DNA of 64,000 bases from JBEISR01 sp044371425 (GTDB lineage Bacteria; Planctomycetota; Planctomycetia; Pirellulales; Pirellulaceae): contig JBILTR010000005.1 in NCBI GenBank assembly GCA_044371425.1, forward strand, positions 190,804 through 254,803, in the 5' to 3' direction. How positions within the stretch are numbered: position 1 is the first letter of the stretch; each line of letters begins with the position of its first letter. Below the pieces are notes generated by a model. It ran no database searches and was not told the DNA's origin. It saw only the letters and a program-made list of their open reading frames with translations. The position numbers were made by a program, and so were the translations under genes. This document shows, piece after piece, positions 10,287 to 18,723 of the stretch.

Positions 10287-11615
10287 TCAATGATGATGGA
10301 TCGCACTGCCGACAAACAACGCCGCCAGGAAGGTAAAAATGTAAGCCTGAAGGAAGGCAACAAACAGCTCCAGAAAACTCAACGCAGTGGTCCCCAGTAG
10401 CGAAACAACCGCCAGTGCCGACCAACTGCCTGAATGCATCGTCATCGCATGCGCGCCAAAAGCCAGACCCATGATCCCCAAAAGCACCGAGTGGCCGGCA
10501 ACCATGTTGGCCAGCAATCGCATCGCAAGAATAAAGTGTTTGATCAAAAGCGATGCCGCCTCAATCACCCAAAGCAATGGAACGATGATGATCGCCAAAT
10601 AGGACGGTAGCCCAAGCGATGGACAAAGATTCTTCAGGTAGCCCAGCAACCCGAAGTGCTTGACTCCCAGGTAGAGCCCAAAAAGAAAAACAAAGATCGC
10701 CAGCGTTCCGGTCGTGCCGATCACACTGGTTGGGGCTCCCACCCAGGGGATCATTCCCGCCAGGTTGCAGCCAAGAATGAAGGTGAATAGCGTCCAGAAA
10801 AAGGGCATGTATTTGTCGGCGTCGTGCTCACCCATCGCCGGGACAACCACCTGGTTGCGAACGAAAGTGACCATCCCCTCGAGCGCATTCCAGAGTTTGC
10901 CCTTGGGAGCACCGCCGGTCGACATCTTTCCTGCCAACCACCGGAAGAGATAGAAAACCAGAAGGGCCACCGCCAGTTCAATCAGCATGTAGCGGCTGAT
11001 GCAGAAGCCGGAGGCGGGTTCGTAGGCGTTTTTCAATACACCAAAGGGCTGAGGAATGAAAATCTTCCCGTTCAGCGACTTATTGTAGGCTTCAATCTTC
11101 GTGGCATCCCACTTGGCACCAGGCGACTGAGCGAAGTAGCCATCGAGCGTTTCCTTGGAATCTGCTGCCACTTGGGCCGCTTTCCACTTCTGCAGTTTTG
11201 CTGGGTCCTTGTGGAGTTCATTGACCCAGGCGAGCGGTTCCTCTGGATGGTTCGATAGATAGACCGAAACGACATCCTTCTCCTCGGGCGCCTTCTTCTT
11301 CGCCCAGGCTTTGGCTCTGGCCGTCAATTCGCTGTAATGGCGGTCTAGCCAAGCGTCCAAAGGCCATGAACTGTTGGCGTGGTCCTTGTGCGTCCACTCC
11401 TTCCAGGCCTCTTTCGCCTCAGCAATCTGCTCGGCACTGAATCCCAGTTCCTGCAGTGTCTGCTCGAATCGCTTCGACTCCCACTGCTGATAGTCGTCGT
11501 CCAATCGAACCATCCACGATGGAAACTCGTTGGCCGACTTGCGGTGGCTAGGCCACAGAAACCGAGGGACTTCGAAGTAATAGCTGTCTTTGATGTGGAG
11601 GATGTCGTCCGCCAT
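10287..11615 (-). CDS. atpB: F-type ATP synthase a subunit with long N-terminal insertion
   Basis: This 442-residue subunit a forms the proton half-channels next to the c-ring. The membrane core runs from about residue 205 to the end, with the essential Arg in AMRLLANMVAGH and a final helical pair ending SAIHHH. The first 20 residues (KDSYYFEVPRFLWP) resemble the normal subunit a N-terminus. About 150 charged, Trp/Lys-rich residues then separate them from the first membrane helix. Typical bacterial subunits are 240-290 residues, so this is a large soluble insertion, probably on the outer (periplasmic) face. The start is close behind the upstream atpI-like gene (9 bp gap). Confidence 0.95.
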   Translation of the reverse strand: MADDILHIKDSYYFEVPRFLWPSHRKSANEFPSWMVRLDDDYQQWESKRFEQTLQELGFSAEQIAEAKEAWKEWTHKDHANSSWPLDAWLDRHYSELTARAKAWAKKKAPEEKDVVSVYLSNHPEEPLAWVNELHKDPAKLQKWKAAQVAADSKETLDGYFAQSPGAKWDATKIEAYNKSLNGKIFIPQPFGVLKNAYEPASGFCISRYMLIELAVALLVFYLFRWLAGKMSTGGAPKGKLWNALEGMVTFVRNQVVVPAMGEHDADKYMPFFWTLFTFILGCNLAGMIPWVGAPTSVIGTTGTLAIFVFLFGLYLGVKHFGLLGYLKNLCPSLGLPSYLAIIIVPLLWVIEAASLLIKHFILAMRLLANMVAGHSVLLGIMGLAFGAHAMTMHSGSWSALAVVSLLGTTALSFLELFVAFLQAYIFTFLAALFVGSAIHHH

Positions 11616-11624
11616 GAGTCACTG

Positions 11625-12008
11625 CTATTCACGAGTCGGTGGAGGAGAAGATTTGAAAATGCTGAATCCCGATTCTAATACCAGAAAAGGGAAATAACAG
11701 CCCAGCAAGCTTTGAGCGAAAAAATTATCCCCTGGCCATTTCGTCGCACCTGCCAACAGCAGGACCGCCAGGTACGAACCCATTCTCCATCCGACGATCA
11801 GCAGCGGTCCACCCGCCCCCAACCGGCTCCAGGCGCCCGAGCTACAAACTAGCAGGGACGGGATCGAAATGGCCAGCGCGATGCCTGCAGCCAGCCACCA
11901 TGATCGGACATGCCCATCACCGGTCATTCGCTGCGTCAGACTGGCTCCGATCCACGGGCTGACCCCTGCCAGCAAGATCGCTGCAGCCAGTGCCTTCGCT
12001 AAGTTCAA
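11625..12008 (-). CDS. atpI: AtpI-like small membrane protein of the ATP synthase operon
   Basis: This 127-residue protein has four predicted membrane helices. The third carries an Arg (IVGWRMGSYLAVLLL) and the fourth ends near YFPFLVLES, a pattern like the ATP synthase I-chain family, which helps assemble the c-ring. I chose a TTG start at 12008 because AGGAGG lies exactly 8 nt upstream. The longer frame has a non-membrane, low-quality N-terminus. Its position directly ahead of atpB fits this role. The family call rests on topology and context, so another small operon-associated membrane protein is possible. Confidence 0.72.
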   Translation of the reverse strand: MNLAKALAAAILLAGVSPWIGASLTQRMTGDGHVRSWWLAAGIALAISIPSLLVCSSGAWSRLGAGGPLLIVGWRMGSYLAVLLLAGATKWPGDNFFAQSLLGCYFPFLVLESGFSIFKSSPPPTRE

Positions 12009-12114
12009 GGTCGGTCCCTCCTGAGCTTCATGGAGCCGAATGCAGCTGACAGGATGTCTCCCCTCGCGGAGTCTCGGAAGGTGGATACCAGGCAATCCTC
12101 CGGTGGCGCCAAGG

Positions 12115-12435
12115 TCACTCCCATTCCCGATCTCGATCGGTCCTCTCCTGCGGCTCCTCATCCACCAGCGCTTTTCCTCGCGCGGGATATTGGGCATGGA
12201 ACCGTGCAACCAAAACCACCAGCCCCACCATGCCAGCCAACATGCCCAAGAGGAATCCAGCGGCGGTAAGCCAGCGAGTCGCCAGTTGGCGATCCAGCCA
12301 GGATCCGAGCATTCCGGGGGCCACCATCACCAAAAGGACCGCCAGCACGCGAGAAACCCAGTCGATGGCACCAGCCGCTGCGATTCTGGGGCGAGGGGAT
12401 TTGCCGGAATTCACTTCTTCTTCCGAATTTCTCAT
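12115..12435 (-). CDS. atpZ: AtpZ-like membrane protein, first gene of the ATP synthase operon
   Basis: This 106-residue protein has two membrane helices separated by a short loop (AIDWVSRVLAVLLVMVAPG, then AAGFLLGMLAGMVGLVVL). The conserved spacing of Asp, Gly and the small-residue helix is that of AtpZ/AtpI-type proteins that precede F-type ATP synthase genes and are proposed to act in Mg2+ handling or c-ring assembly. ATG at 12435 follows a GAGGGG site. An extended upstream frame starting at 12528 has a Lys-rich N-terminus and no such site. The C-terminal tail is strongly acidic/polar (EEPQERTDRDREWE). Confidence 0.8.
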   Translation of the reverse strand: MRNSEEEVNSGKSPRPRIAAAGAIDWVSRVLAVLLVMVAPGMLGSWLDRQLATRWLTAAGFLLGMLAGMVGLVVLVARFHAQYPARGKALVDEEPQERTDRDREWE

Positions 12436-12884
12436 GCATTCCCCTCGAAAGAAAGTGAACGAAAGTTGCTTTTTATCTTTTCCAGGCGATTTTTTCTTCT
12501 CATTTATTGCATAAACAGTAGTGTACATCTATTTCAAAACTATGCAATTCTTCATTTGGCAAGCATACTGTTTCCAGCAGAAATGTCTGGTCGGTGCCTC
12601 AACTGGCCGATGACATGGGAGACAGGTTGAGCGGTTGTTCCGAGAAGACGAATTCGTGGAAAGAGCGATTTCCGAAGCGAATCGAAGTTTTTCGCGGAGC
12701 TGCTGGGTTGAGTCGCTTTGGCGACCCAGGGGGAGCCGGTTGGTTCGCCAAGGGGTGGCCGCGGCGGAAGGAGCCAGCAGACCTGTCGTCCGATCGACGA
12801 CCTGGAGATCCGATCAACCCTCGATCCCACGACTTCCCACCTTCCCCTCTCCATCCTTTCTATCTCATCCGGATTGCTAAGCCT
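12436..12884. other. Divergent intergenic region upstream of the ATP synthase operon
   Basis: The first 150 bases are clearly AT-rich compared with their surroundings and probably hold the operon promoter. The remainder, toward the DUF4912 gene, is GC-rich and shows no gene or strong signal. Confidence 0.5.
12520..12547 (-). promoter_or_regulatory. Candidate sigma-70 type promoter of the ATP synthase operon
   Basis: Read on the minus strand, TTGCAT (12547-12542) and TACACT (12525-12520) are separated by 16 bp inside an AT-rich island, about 85 bp upstream of the atpZ start. The match is moderate; other AT-rich hexamers nearby could serve instead. Confidence 0.35.
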
Positions 12885-14186
12885 ATGGCCAGCGCCCCGA
12901 AGAAAAAAGCTTCCGCTCCTGTTCGCAAACCGACGGCTGCTGCCAGCCCCAAGGGCCGAGTGTCCAAGCCGGACACCAAGCCGGGTACGAAGGCTAGTGC
13001 CTCGAAGCAGGAGAAACTCTCCAAGCCCAGTGGGCCGTCCAAGGGAGTGGCTGCGGCGGGTGGAAAAAAGCCGACTGCGGTCGGGAAGGTTGCGACCAAG
13101 CCAGCGGCTCGTCCTATCGCGCCCGCCCCTTCAGCCAAGAAGTCGGCCAAAGTCGTCGCTCCCGCGGTCGTCAAGAAGGTAGTCAGCAAGCCACCGACGA
13201 GCGTGCGTCCCAAGCCATCCAAACCGACGGTGGAGAAGGTGCCTGCCGTCAAACCGACCCCAGCGCGTGTCATCAAGAAAATTCGAGACATGCAGGCATC
13301 CAAGGAGTTGCGAAAAGATCTGGCACAGCCGATTCGCCTACCAGTCCCCAACGCTCATACGGTCAGCGATTACTCTCCCGATCCCAAAAAAGATCGGCTC
13401 ATTCTGATCGTCCGCGACGCCTACTGGCTGCATGCATCGTGGGAGGTGACTCGCAGGAGTGTTGAGCGGGCCAAGGCGGCGCTTGCAGACCATTGGCATT
13501 CGGTCCGTCCGATTTTGAGGCTTTTGAAGGTCGATAACTCGGGCACCACCAACCACTTCGAATCGATCGTTCGAGATATCGAGATCCACGGTGGGGTGCG
13601 CAACTGGTACATCGACGTGTCCGATCCTCCCTCGACCTTTCGTGTGCTTTTGGGGTACGTGGCCACCGGAGATCGATTCCACGAACTGGCTAGGAGCAAT
13701 GTGGTCACGACGCCAGTACCTGGAAGCGATGAAGCCGTCAGCGCCCACTGGGCAGACATCGCCAAAGATGCGGAACGGATCTTTGCACTCAGTGGGGGCT
13801 ACAACGATGAGCGGGAGACGAAGGAGCTTCAGGATGTATTCGAGGAGCATCTGAAGCGGCCGATGGGTGCCCCGGCTTTGGCTCAATTCGGCAGCGGCGC
13901 GGAGGGTTCTCTGCGGCGCCATCGCAATTTCCATTTTGAACTCGATGCTGAAATGGTCGTCTTCGGCTCCACGCACCCCGATGCCTACGTAACGCTGGGC
14001 GGGGAACCGGTCAAGGTCCGGTCCGATGGCACCTTCAGCGTGCGCGTGCCTCTTCCTGACCGACGCCAGGTATTGCCAGCCACGGCGTGCACCCGAGACG
14101 GCGTGGAAGAGCAGACGATCGTGATCGCGGTGGAGCGCAACACGAAGGTCATGGAGCCGCTTTCCAAGGAAAACGAGGAGTCTTAA
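12885..14186 (+). CDS. DUF4912 protein with histone-H1-like Lys/Ala/Pro tail
   Basis: This 433-residue protein has two parts. Residues 1 to about 135 are a Lys/Ala/Pro/Ser repeat-like tail (KKASAPVRKPTAAA and similar), like histone H1 or bacterial H1-like proteins. From about 165 to 280 it matches the DUF4912 family: RLILIVRDAYWLHASWEVTR, GGVRNWYIDV, and a stretch ending ARSNVVTTP. Near 365-425 a small beta domain (VTLGGEPVKVRSDGTFSVRV) follows, as often seen after DUF4912. No enzymatic residues are recognisable. The tail suggests binding to DNA or another polyanion, which is inference. ATG at 12885 was chosen because the upstream open frame is of poor composition. Confidence 0.8.
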   Translation: MASAPKKKASAPVRKPTAAASPKGRVSKPDTKPGTKASASKQEKLSKPSGPSKGVAAAGGKKPTAVGKVATKPAARPIAPAPSAKKSAKVVAPAVVKKVVSKPPTSVRPKPSKPTVEKVPAVKPTPARVIKKIRDMQASKELRKDLAQPIRLPVPNAHTVSDYSPDPKKDRLILIVRDAYWLHASWEVTRRSVERAKAALADHWHSVRPILRLLKVDNSGTTNHFESIVRDIEIHGGVRNWYIDVSDPPSTFRVLLGYVATGDRFHELARSNVVTTPVPGSDEAVSAHWADIAKDAERIFALSGGYNDERETKELQDVFEEHLKRPMGAPALAQFGSGAEGSLRRHRNFHFELDAEMVVFGSTHPDAYVTLGGEPVKVRSDGTFSVRVPLPDRRQVLPATACTRDGVEEQTIVIAVERNTKVMEPLSKENEES

Positions 14187-14530
14187 GCGACAAAAGCATC
14201 ACAAGAGGTCACCCAACTTCCTAAGCGGCGTTGGGAGGGCCGGAGGTTCTATGGAGCAGGCATCCAAAGGCTAGGGCCCAACGCCCTTTACATGAAACGA
14301 AGGAATCGATGATGGTAAATGTCATCGATCGATCATGGGAGCGCCTGGGAGTTTGCTGGCTTGAGGGAATTTGGATCCTCTATCGACCTATGGCTGTTGA
14401 TCGGCGATCTCAGACCCGGAAAAGCAAGACGTCAAAATAGAGCGATAGCAGCGAGTTTTGTTGCGACCTTTTTGGGTTGCAAAACGTGCGTCGTTGTTTG
14501 GGCGGATCGGGATGTCTGCGGGGAGGCGGA
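14187..14530. other. Intergenic region between convergent genes
   Basis: I see no convincing gene, RNA or hairpin terminator here; short open frames have atypical composition and no ribosome binding site. Confidence 0.4.
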
Positions 14531-15349
14531 TTAGCGGGCGGTCCATCCACCATCGACCACCAGAAGGCTGCCGGTGGTGAAGCTGGCATTGCGGCTGGCT
14601 AGGTAGATGGCAGCTCCCTGGATCTCTTCCAACCGACCCCAGCGGCCCATGGCGACGGCGCCGATCAGGAACTTCTTGGTATCTTCGGAGTCGGCGATCG
14701 GTAGATTCATCTCGGTCAGGAAGGGGCCGGGACAGATGGCGTTGCACGTGATCCCATGCTCCGCCAGCTCCAACGCCAGCGTGCGTGTCATCTGGACGAT
14801 GGCGCCTTTGCTGCTGGCATAGGGGGTGCGTCCAGCCAGTCCAACCATTCCCAGAGTGCTGGCGATCTGGATGATCCGTCCATAGCCATTGGCTTTCATC
14901 ACTCCCACTGCGGCGCGCGTTGCCAGCCAGGTTCCGGTGACGTTGGTTTCCATGACTTGGTGGAACTGATCGAGCGAAAGGGATTCGATGGGGCCGCGGA
15001 TATTGATCCCCGCGCTGTTGATCAGGATATCGACTCCGCCCCATCGCTCCCCGACCAGATCGACCATTTTCCGGCAATCCCCTTCTTTGGTCACATCGAC
15101 CGAGGCGGCCAGGGTGGGAACGCTGAAGTGTTCGGCGATGGCGGCAGCGGCAGCGGAGGCCTGTTCGACTTGGCGACTGGCGATCATCACCGAGGCACCG
15201 CAGCTGGCTAGTCCCTGCGCCATGGCAAGCCCGAGTCCTTTGGAGCCACCGGTGACGATGGCGCGCTGGCCGGACATGGAGAAGCCGGCGATCCCTGGAA
15301 GCTTTTCGAATAGTTCAGAAGGACTCTGAGACATCTTGTGCGGCTCCAT
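14531..15349 (-). CDS. Short-chain dehydrogenase/reductase (SDR)
   Basis: This 272-residue classical SDR reduces or oxidises alcohol/ketone groups with NAD(P)(H). It has the cofactor loop TGGSKGLG, the NSAG motif, and the catalytic Ser (IAST) with YASSK. The C-terminus GSLLVVDGGWTAR is typical. The general pattern resembles gluconate 5-dehydrogenase or 3-oxoacyl-ACP reductase-like SDRs, but the substrate cannot be read from sequence. An AGGTGA site 7 nt before ATG 15349 supports that start; an in-frame ATG at 15334 is the alternative. It is divergent from a second SDR, with about 210 bp between them. Confidence 0.9.
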   Translation of the reverse strand: MEPHKMSQSPSELFEKLPGIAGFSMSGQRAIVTGGSKGLGLAMAQGLASCGASVMIASRQVEQASAAAAAIAEHFSVPTLAASVDVTKEGDCRKMVDLVGERWGGVDILINSAGINIRGPIESLSLDQFHQVMETNVTGTWLATRAAVGVMKANGYGRIIQIASTLGMVGLAGRTPYASSKGAIVQMTRTLALELAEHGITCNAICPGPFLTEMNLPIADSEDTKKFLIGAVAMGRWGRLEEIQGAAIYLASRNASFTTGSLLVVDGGWTAR

Positions 15350-15559
15350 CGATTCTTCACCTTATCTCGGCATCGACTCCGCGGTGCCATCGGTGCATGA
15401 TGATACCACGACAGGTTCACCCACTGGCAATGGTCGAGCGGTACGTTGCTGGGAGTGGTACCTTGGAGTGGTACCTGCCACCGAGTGGCGGTGGATTGGA
15501 TCGCAATGGCAAGAGCGGCCGAGAGCAAGGTCTCTCGTGGTGGCAAAGGGGAAGCGGCG

Positions 15560-16369
15560 ATGTTTCGTTTGGATGGCCACGTGGCGCTGGTGACCGGATC
15601 GACGCAGGGAGTTGGCGCGGCGATCGCCCTCTGCCTGGCTCGCGCAGGAGCCGGCGTGATCCTGCATGGGTTGCGGGAGGATCAGGCGGCTCGGGAGACG
15701 ATGGAGCGATGTCGTGCTGAGGGTGCGATGGTGCATCAGATCACCAGCGATCTTTCTGGTCCGACTCCGGAAGCGGTCGCCGAAGTGATGGAAGCGGTGG
15801 ACAGGACAGGCAGAAGTGTGACGTTGCTGGTCAACAATGCGGGGACTTTTCGTGAGCCACCGTTTTTGGAGATGGAGTACCGCGACTATCAGCATACGAT
15901 GCGATTGAACGTCGACGCTGGTTTCTTCCTGACTCAAGCGATCGCTCGCCGCTGGGTGGCTGGGGGGATCCGAGGTCGCGTGCTTTTCACCGGATCGATC
16001 AACGGATTGCTCGCGGAAGCCGACCACGCGGCGTATGACACCAGCAAAGGGGCGGTGGCGAGCATGGTCAGGACCTTGTGTGTTGCGCTGGCTCCTCGGG
16101 GAATTCGAGTCAACGGGGTGGCGCCTGGCTTGGTGCGGACCCCATTGACCGATCAGATCCTGTCGGTCGATCACGATGCGCTGCGGTGGATGCAACTGCA
16201 TACTCCCAATGGCCAGGTGCCTGCTGCCGAGGTGGTGGGGCCGGCTGCGGTGTTTCTGATGAGCGACGAGGCGGAGCATGTTCAGGGGCAGATGCTGTTG
16301 GTGGATGGTGGGATGAGCGTCTGGCAGCAGCCAGATCTTCCGTCATCTCTGCGCGGCCGATGGTCTTAG
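15560..16369 (+). CDS. Short-chain dehydrogenase/reductase (SDR)
   Basis: This 269-residue SDR carries TGSTQGVG (cofactor loop), NNAG, and the catalytic Ser (FTGSING) with YDTSK, ending in GQMLLVDGGMSVW. It resembles 3-oxoacyl-ACP reductase/FabG-like enzymes, but substrate assignment would be a guess. ATG at 15560 directly precedes the FRLDGHVALVTG core and is preceded by AGGGGAAG. An open frame 38 codons longer looks non-coding. It stands back to back with another SDR and may share regulation with it. Confidence 0.88.
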   Translation: MFRLDGHVALVTGSTQGVGAAIALCLARAGAGVILHGLREDQAARETMERCRAEGAMVHQITSDLSGPTPEAVAEVMEAVDRTGRSVTLLVNNAGTFREPPFLEMEYRDYQHTMRLNVDAGFFLTQAIARRWVAGGIRGRVLFTGSINGLLAEADHAAYDTSKGAVASMVRTLCVALAPRGIRVNGVAPGLVRTPLTDQILSVDHDALRWMQLHTPNGQVPAAEVVGPAAVFLMSDEAEHVQGQMLLVDGGMSVWQQPDLPSSLRGRWS

Positions 16370-16605
16370 CAGAGCCGATGCCTGGCGACTCCGTTAGTCG
16401 CCTCATCGCATCGCTCGATCACTCAAGTGGGAAGCCAGCCAGGGTGCTGCGAGCCGCTTGGAGCTGGGCAGGGTGCGAGCGGATTGCTTTGGAGATGATC
16501 GGCAGATGGCCGATGGGGCGCGCGCAGGTGCTGGTTGGGCAATCGATCTTTGGGGGTGCGTGCTGGACGAGCGGATTGGGCTGGCGCAGCAATGATCGCG
16601 GCGGG

Positions 16606-17712
16606 CTAGAAGGATCGATCGTCCTCGGGGGAGAGAATCTTGGCGATCTCTTCTGGATGGCGAAAGAGTTTGACGGGGACCGGTTGGCACCGGAGAAGGA
16701 CGCGTCGCAGCCGTTCCCCTTCCATCGGCCGTTGGGGCAGGTCCCGGATCAGCACATGGCGAACCTGGTAGGGGAACTTGGAAGCGAGTTTGGCGTAGAT
16801 TTCTGGATCTCTTTCGCCGCTGTCTCCGATCAGCACGAACTTTCGCTGGGGCATCCGATCGATCATTCCCGCGATGATGCCGCCTTTGCTTTTGCGTCGT
16901 AGCAATCTCCAGCGTTTGAAGATTTCGTCTCTCAGTTGGAACCATCGCAAGTGCATGGAACCGGAAGGGAATTGGGAGGCCTCGAGGAAAGTCTCCAGAG
17001 GTTGGAATAGTTGCCACGGGCTACTGGAGACATAATGAAACAACGCTCCCTGATCGCTCCACATGCGATACAGGCTGGCCATCCCCTCGATTGGCTCGAA
17101 GGGGCGCAGGAATGTCTGTGCGAGGAGTTCTTTGCGATCGGTCACTCGTGTGTCTTTGATCGTGTCGTCGATATCCGTCACGATGCTAGTGCCCCTAGGG
17201 GGGATCAGGAAGATTTTGCCTGGAGCGGTGATGGCATCTTCTTCGAGAGAGCATTCGATGGTGATGGGAGGGTGCCGGTGGCTAGCTTCCTCACTGGGGA
17301 ATGGCAGGATGGAGGCGGGGAGATCGATCTTCGAAGCGAACAGTCCGTTGCTTCGGGTTCGCCGTTTGAGTCGATGGGTATGGGAGCCGATGCGGAGGAA
17401 GATGCGTTGGCCAGATTCTCCTTTGCGAAGAAACGGGCCGATGCGTTCCTGGAAGCATTGCTGGTCGATGTCGCGCTGGTTGGCCTTGAGCGACCGAAGC
17501 AGTTGATGCAGCAACCAGCGCTTGCCGATGGAGGGTGGCGCTTGGCGTGTCAGCCTTCCCTGCAGCATCAGTCGCCAAGTCTCGCCGCGCGGGTGACGAT
17601 ACGCGATCGAAGGATAGATATCCAGTTGCAGCGGCATGGATTGCGCAGTCACTTGGGATGCCATGAAGCGGAAGGCAGAGGGGGGCTCGTCAGGGTTTGA
17701 GGCTGCTTGCAC
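16606..17712 (-). CDS. App1-like phosphatidate phosphatase domain protein
   Basis: This 368-residue protein belongs to the App1/DUF2183 family. It shows the HAD-type catalytic motif DIDDT at about residues 180-184 and IGDSGERDPEIY near 316, with YVSSSPW between them. Family members dephosphorylate phosphatidate. The N-terminal ~150 residues form an additional domain of low similarity. The frame starts with GTG at 17712, overlapping the end of the upstream esterase gene by 23 bp; ATG at 17664 is the alternative. Neither has a clear Shine-Dalgarno, so coupling to the upstream gene is likely. Confidence 0.85.
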   Translation of the reverse strand: MQAASNPDEPPSAFRFMASQVTAQSMPLQLDIYPSIAYRHPRGETWRLMLQGRLTRQAPPSIGKRWLLHQLLRSLKANQRDIDQQCFQERIGPFLRKGESGQRIFLRIGSHTHRLKRRTRSNGLFASKIDLPASILPFPSEEASHRHPPITIECSLEEDAITAPGKIFLIPPRGTSIVTDIDDTIKDTRVTDRKELLAQTFLRPFEPIEGMASLYRMWSDQGALFHYVSSSPWQLFQPLETFLEASQFPSGSMHLRWFQLRDEIFKRWRLLRRKSKGGIIAGMIDRMPQRKFVLIGDSGERDPEIYAKLASKFPYQVRHVLIRDLPQRPMEGERLRRVLLRCQPVPVKLFRHPEEIAKILSPEDDRSF

Positions 17713-18520
17713 CCAGTCGCTGATCGAACAACCACTGATGGAGCTCCGGGTTGGCGTAGGTGGCTGTCCAGCTGTCGTGGCCTGCCTCGGGGTATTCGGT
17801 GTATTTCGGTTTCCCCCCCGCTTGCTCTAACGCCTTGATCATCTCACGCGATCGTTCCGGCTTGACCACACCATCCCGTCCGCCATGAAAACACCAGACA
17901 GGCAGTTGCTTGAACCGGGGCGCGGTCTTGGGATCGCCTCCGCCGCAGATCGGTACGGCGGCTGCAAAAAGATCGGGATAGCGCGCGATGGCGTCCCAGG
18001 TACCATAGCCGCCCATAGAAAGTCCCGTGATGTAGATGCGGGTCGGATCGGCTTTCTTCTGTTCGATCAGATCGCGAACGATGGCCACTGCCAGCGCTAA
18101 CGAATCGGAGGAGGTCTCCGGGAGATCATGCTGATCGGCTGACCAGTCCACCTCCACCCAACGGCGTCCGGCAGGGCATTGAGGAGCGATGACATAGCAG
18201 GGATGCTTCGCCTGGGCTTCCTTCGAGACAAACTGCGACACCCCATGGACCAATTGCTTCGCGTTGTCATCACCCCGCTCGCCGGCCCCGTGCAAGAATA
18301 GGACCACCGGCATTGGCTCGGTCGCTGGAGCTGGTTCCAGGATGCGGTACTTGAGCGATTTGTCCCCTTGAGTCCATTCACGGCGGGCCAATTGCTCCAT
18401 CCAGTCCTTACCATCCTGACCCATGCATGGGGAAGCGAGGGGAAGAAGGAAACAGGTGAGGCATAGCAAACCGCAAAAAACCGTAACGCTTGCAACCGGT
18501 CGTCGGAAAGCAGGAAGCAT
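17690..18520 (-). CDS. Secreted alpha/beta-hydrolase (esterase/phospholipase type)
   Basis: This 276-residue protein begins with a signal peptide (ASVTVFCGLLCLTCFLLPLASP, ending near CMGQ). The hydrolase core has VVLFLHGAGERG (oxyanion region), the nucleophile elbow GLSMGGYG, an Asp in FHGGRDGVV, and His in EAGHDSW. This is the pattern of secreted poly(3-hydroxybutyrate)/feruloyl-esterase-like or phospholipase/carboxylesterase-like enzymes. ATG at 18520 has AGGAG 7 nt upstream. It overlaps the App1-like gene downstream, so the two may act together on lipids or esters, which is inference. Confidence 0.88.
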   Translation of the reverse strand: MLPAFRRPVASVTVFCGLLCLTCFLLPLASPCMGQDGKDWMEQLARREWTQGDKSLKYRILEPAPATEPMPVVLFLHGAGERGDDNAKQLVHGVSQFVSKEAQAKHPCYVIAPQCPAGRRWVEVDWSADQHDLPETSSDSLALAVAIVRDLIEQKKADPTRIYITGLSMGGYGTWDAIARYPDLFAAAVPICGGGDPKTAPRFKQLPVWCFHGGRDGVVKPERSREMIKALEQAGGKPKYTEYPEAGHDSWTATYANPELHQWLFDQRLGASSLKP

Positions 18521-18723
18521 GGAAACACTCCTGAAACAGGGCGTTCGATGAATCGGGCCAAGCCAGATGGCTTGGCGACGGGGACTATCGTGCGTCGATC
18601 TCCTCCCTCCTAGCTGCCAGGAAAAGACCATCGCTCCGCCACAGTATAGTCACAACCGGTTCCGTGGCAGGAAATTCAGCCAAGGTCCCCACCCGCTGAT
18701 TGGGGGCCAGCAGCAATCGCCGA

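Noticed and set aside
16078..16902. 274-codon plus-strand frame across the end of the second SDR
   Set aside because: It overlaps the SDR and App1-like genes in other phases and translates to low-quality sequence.
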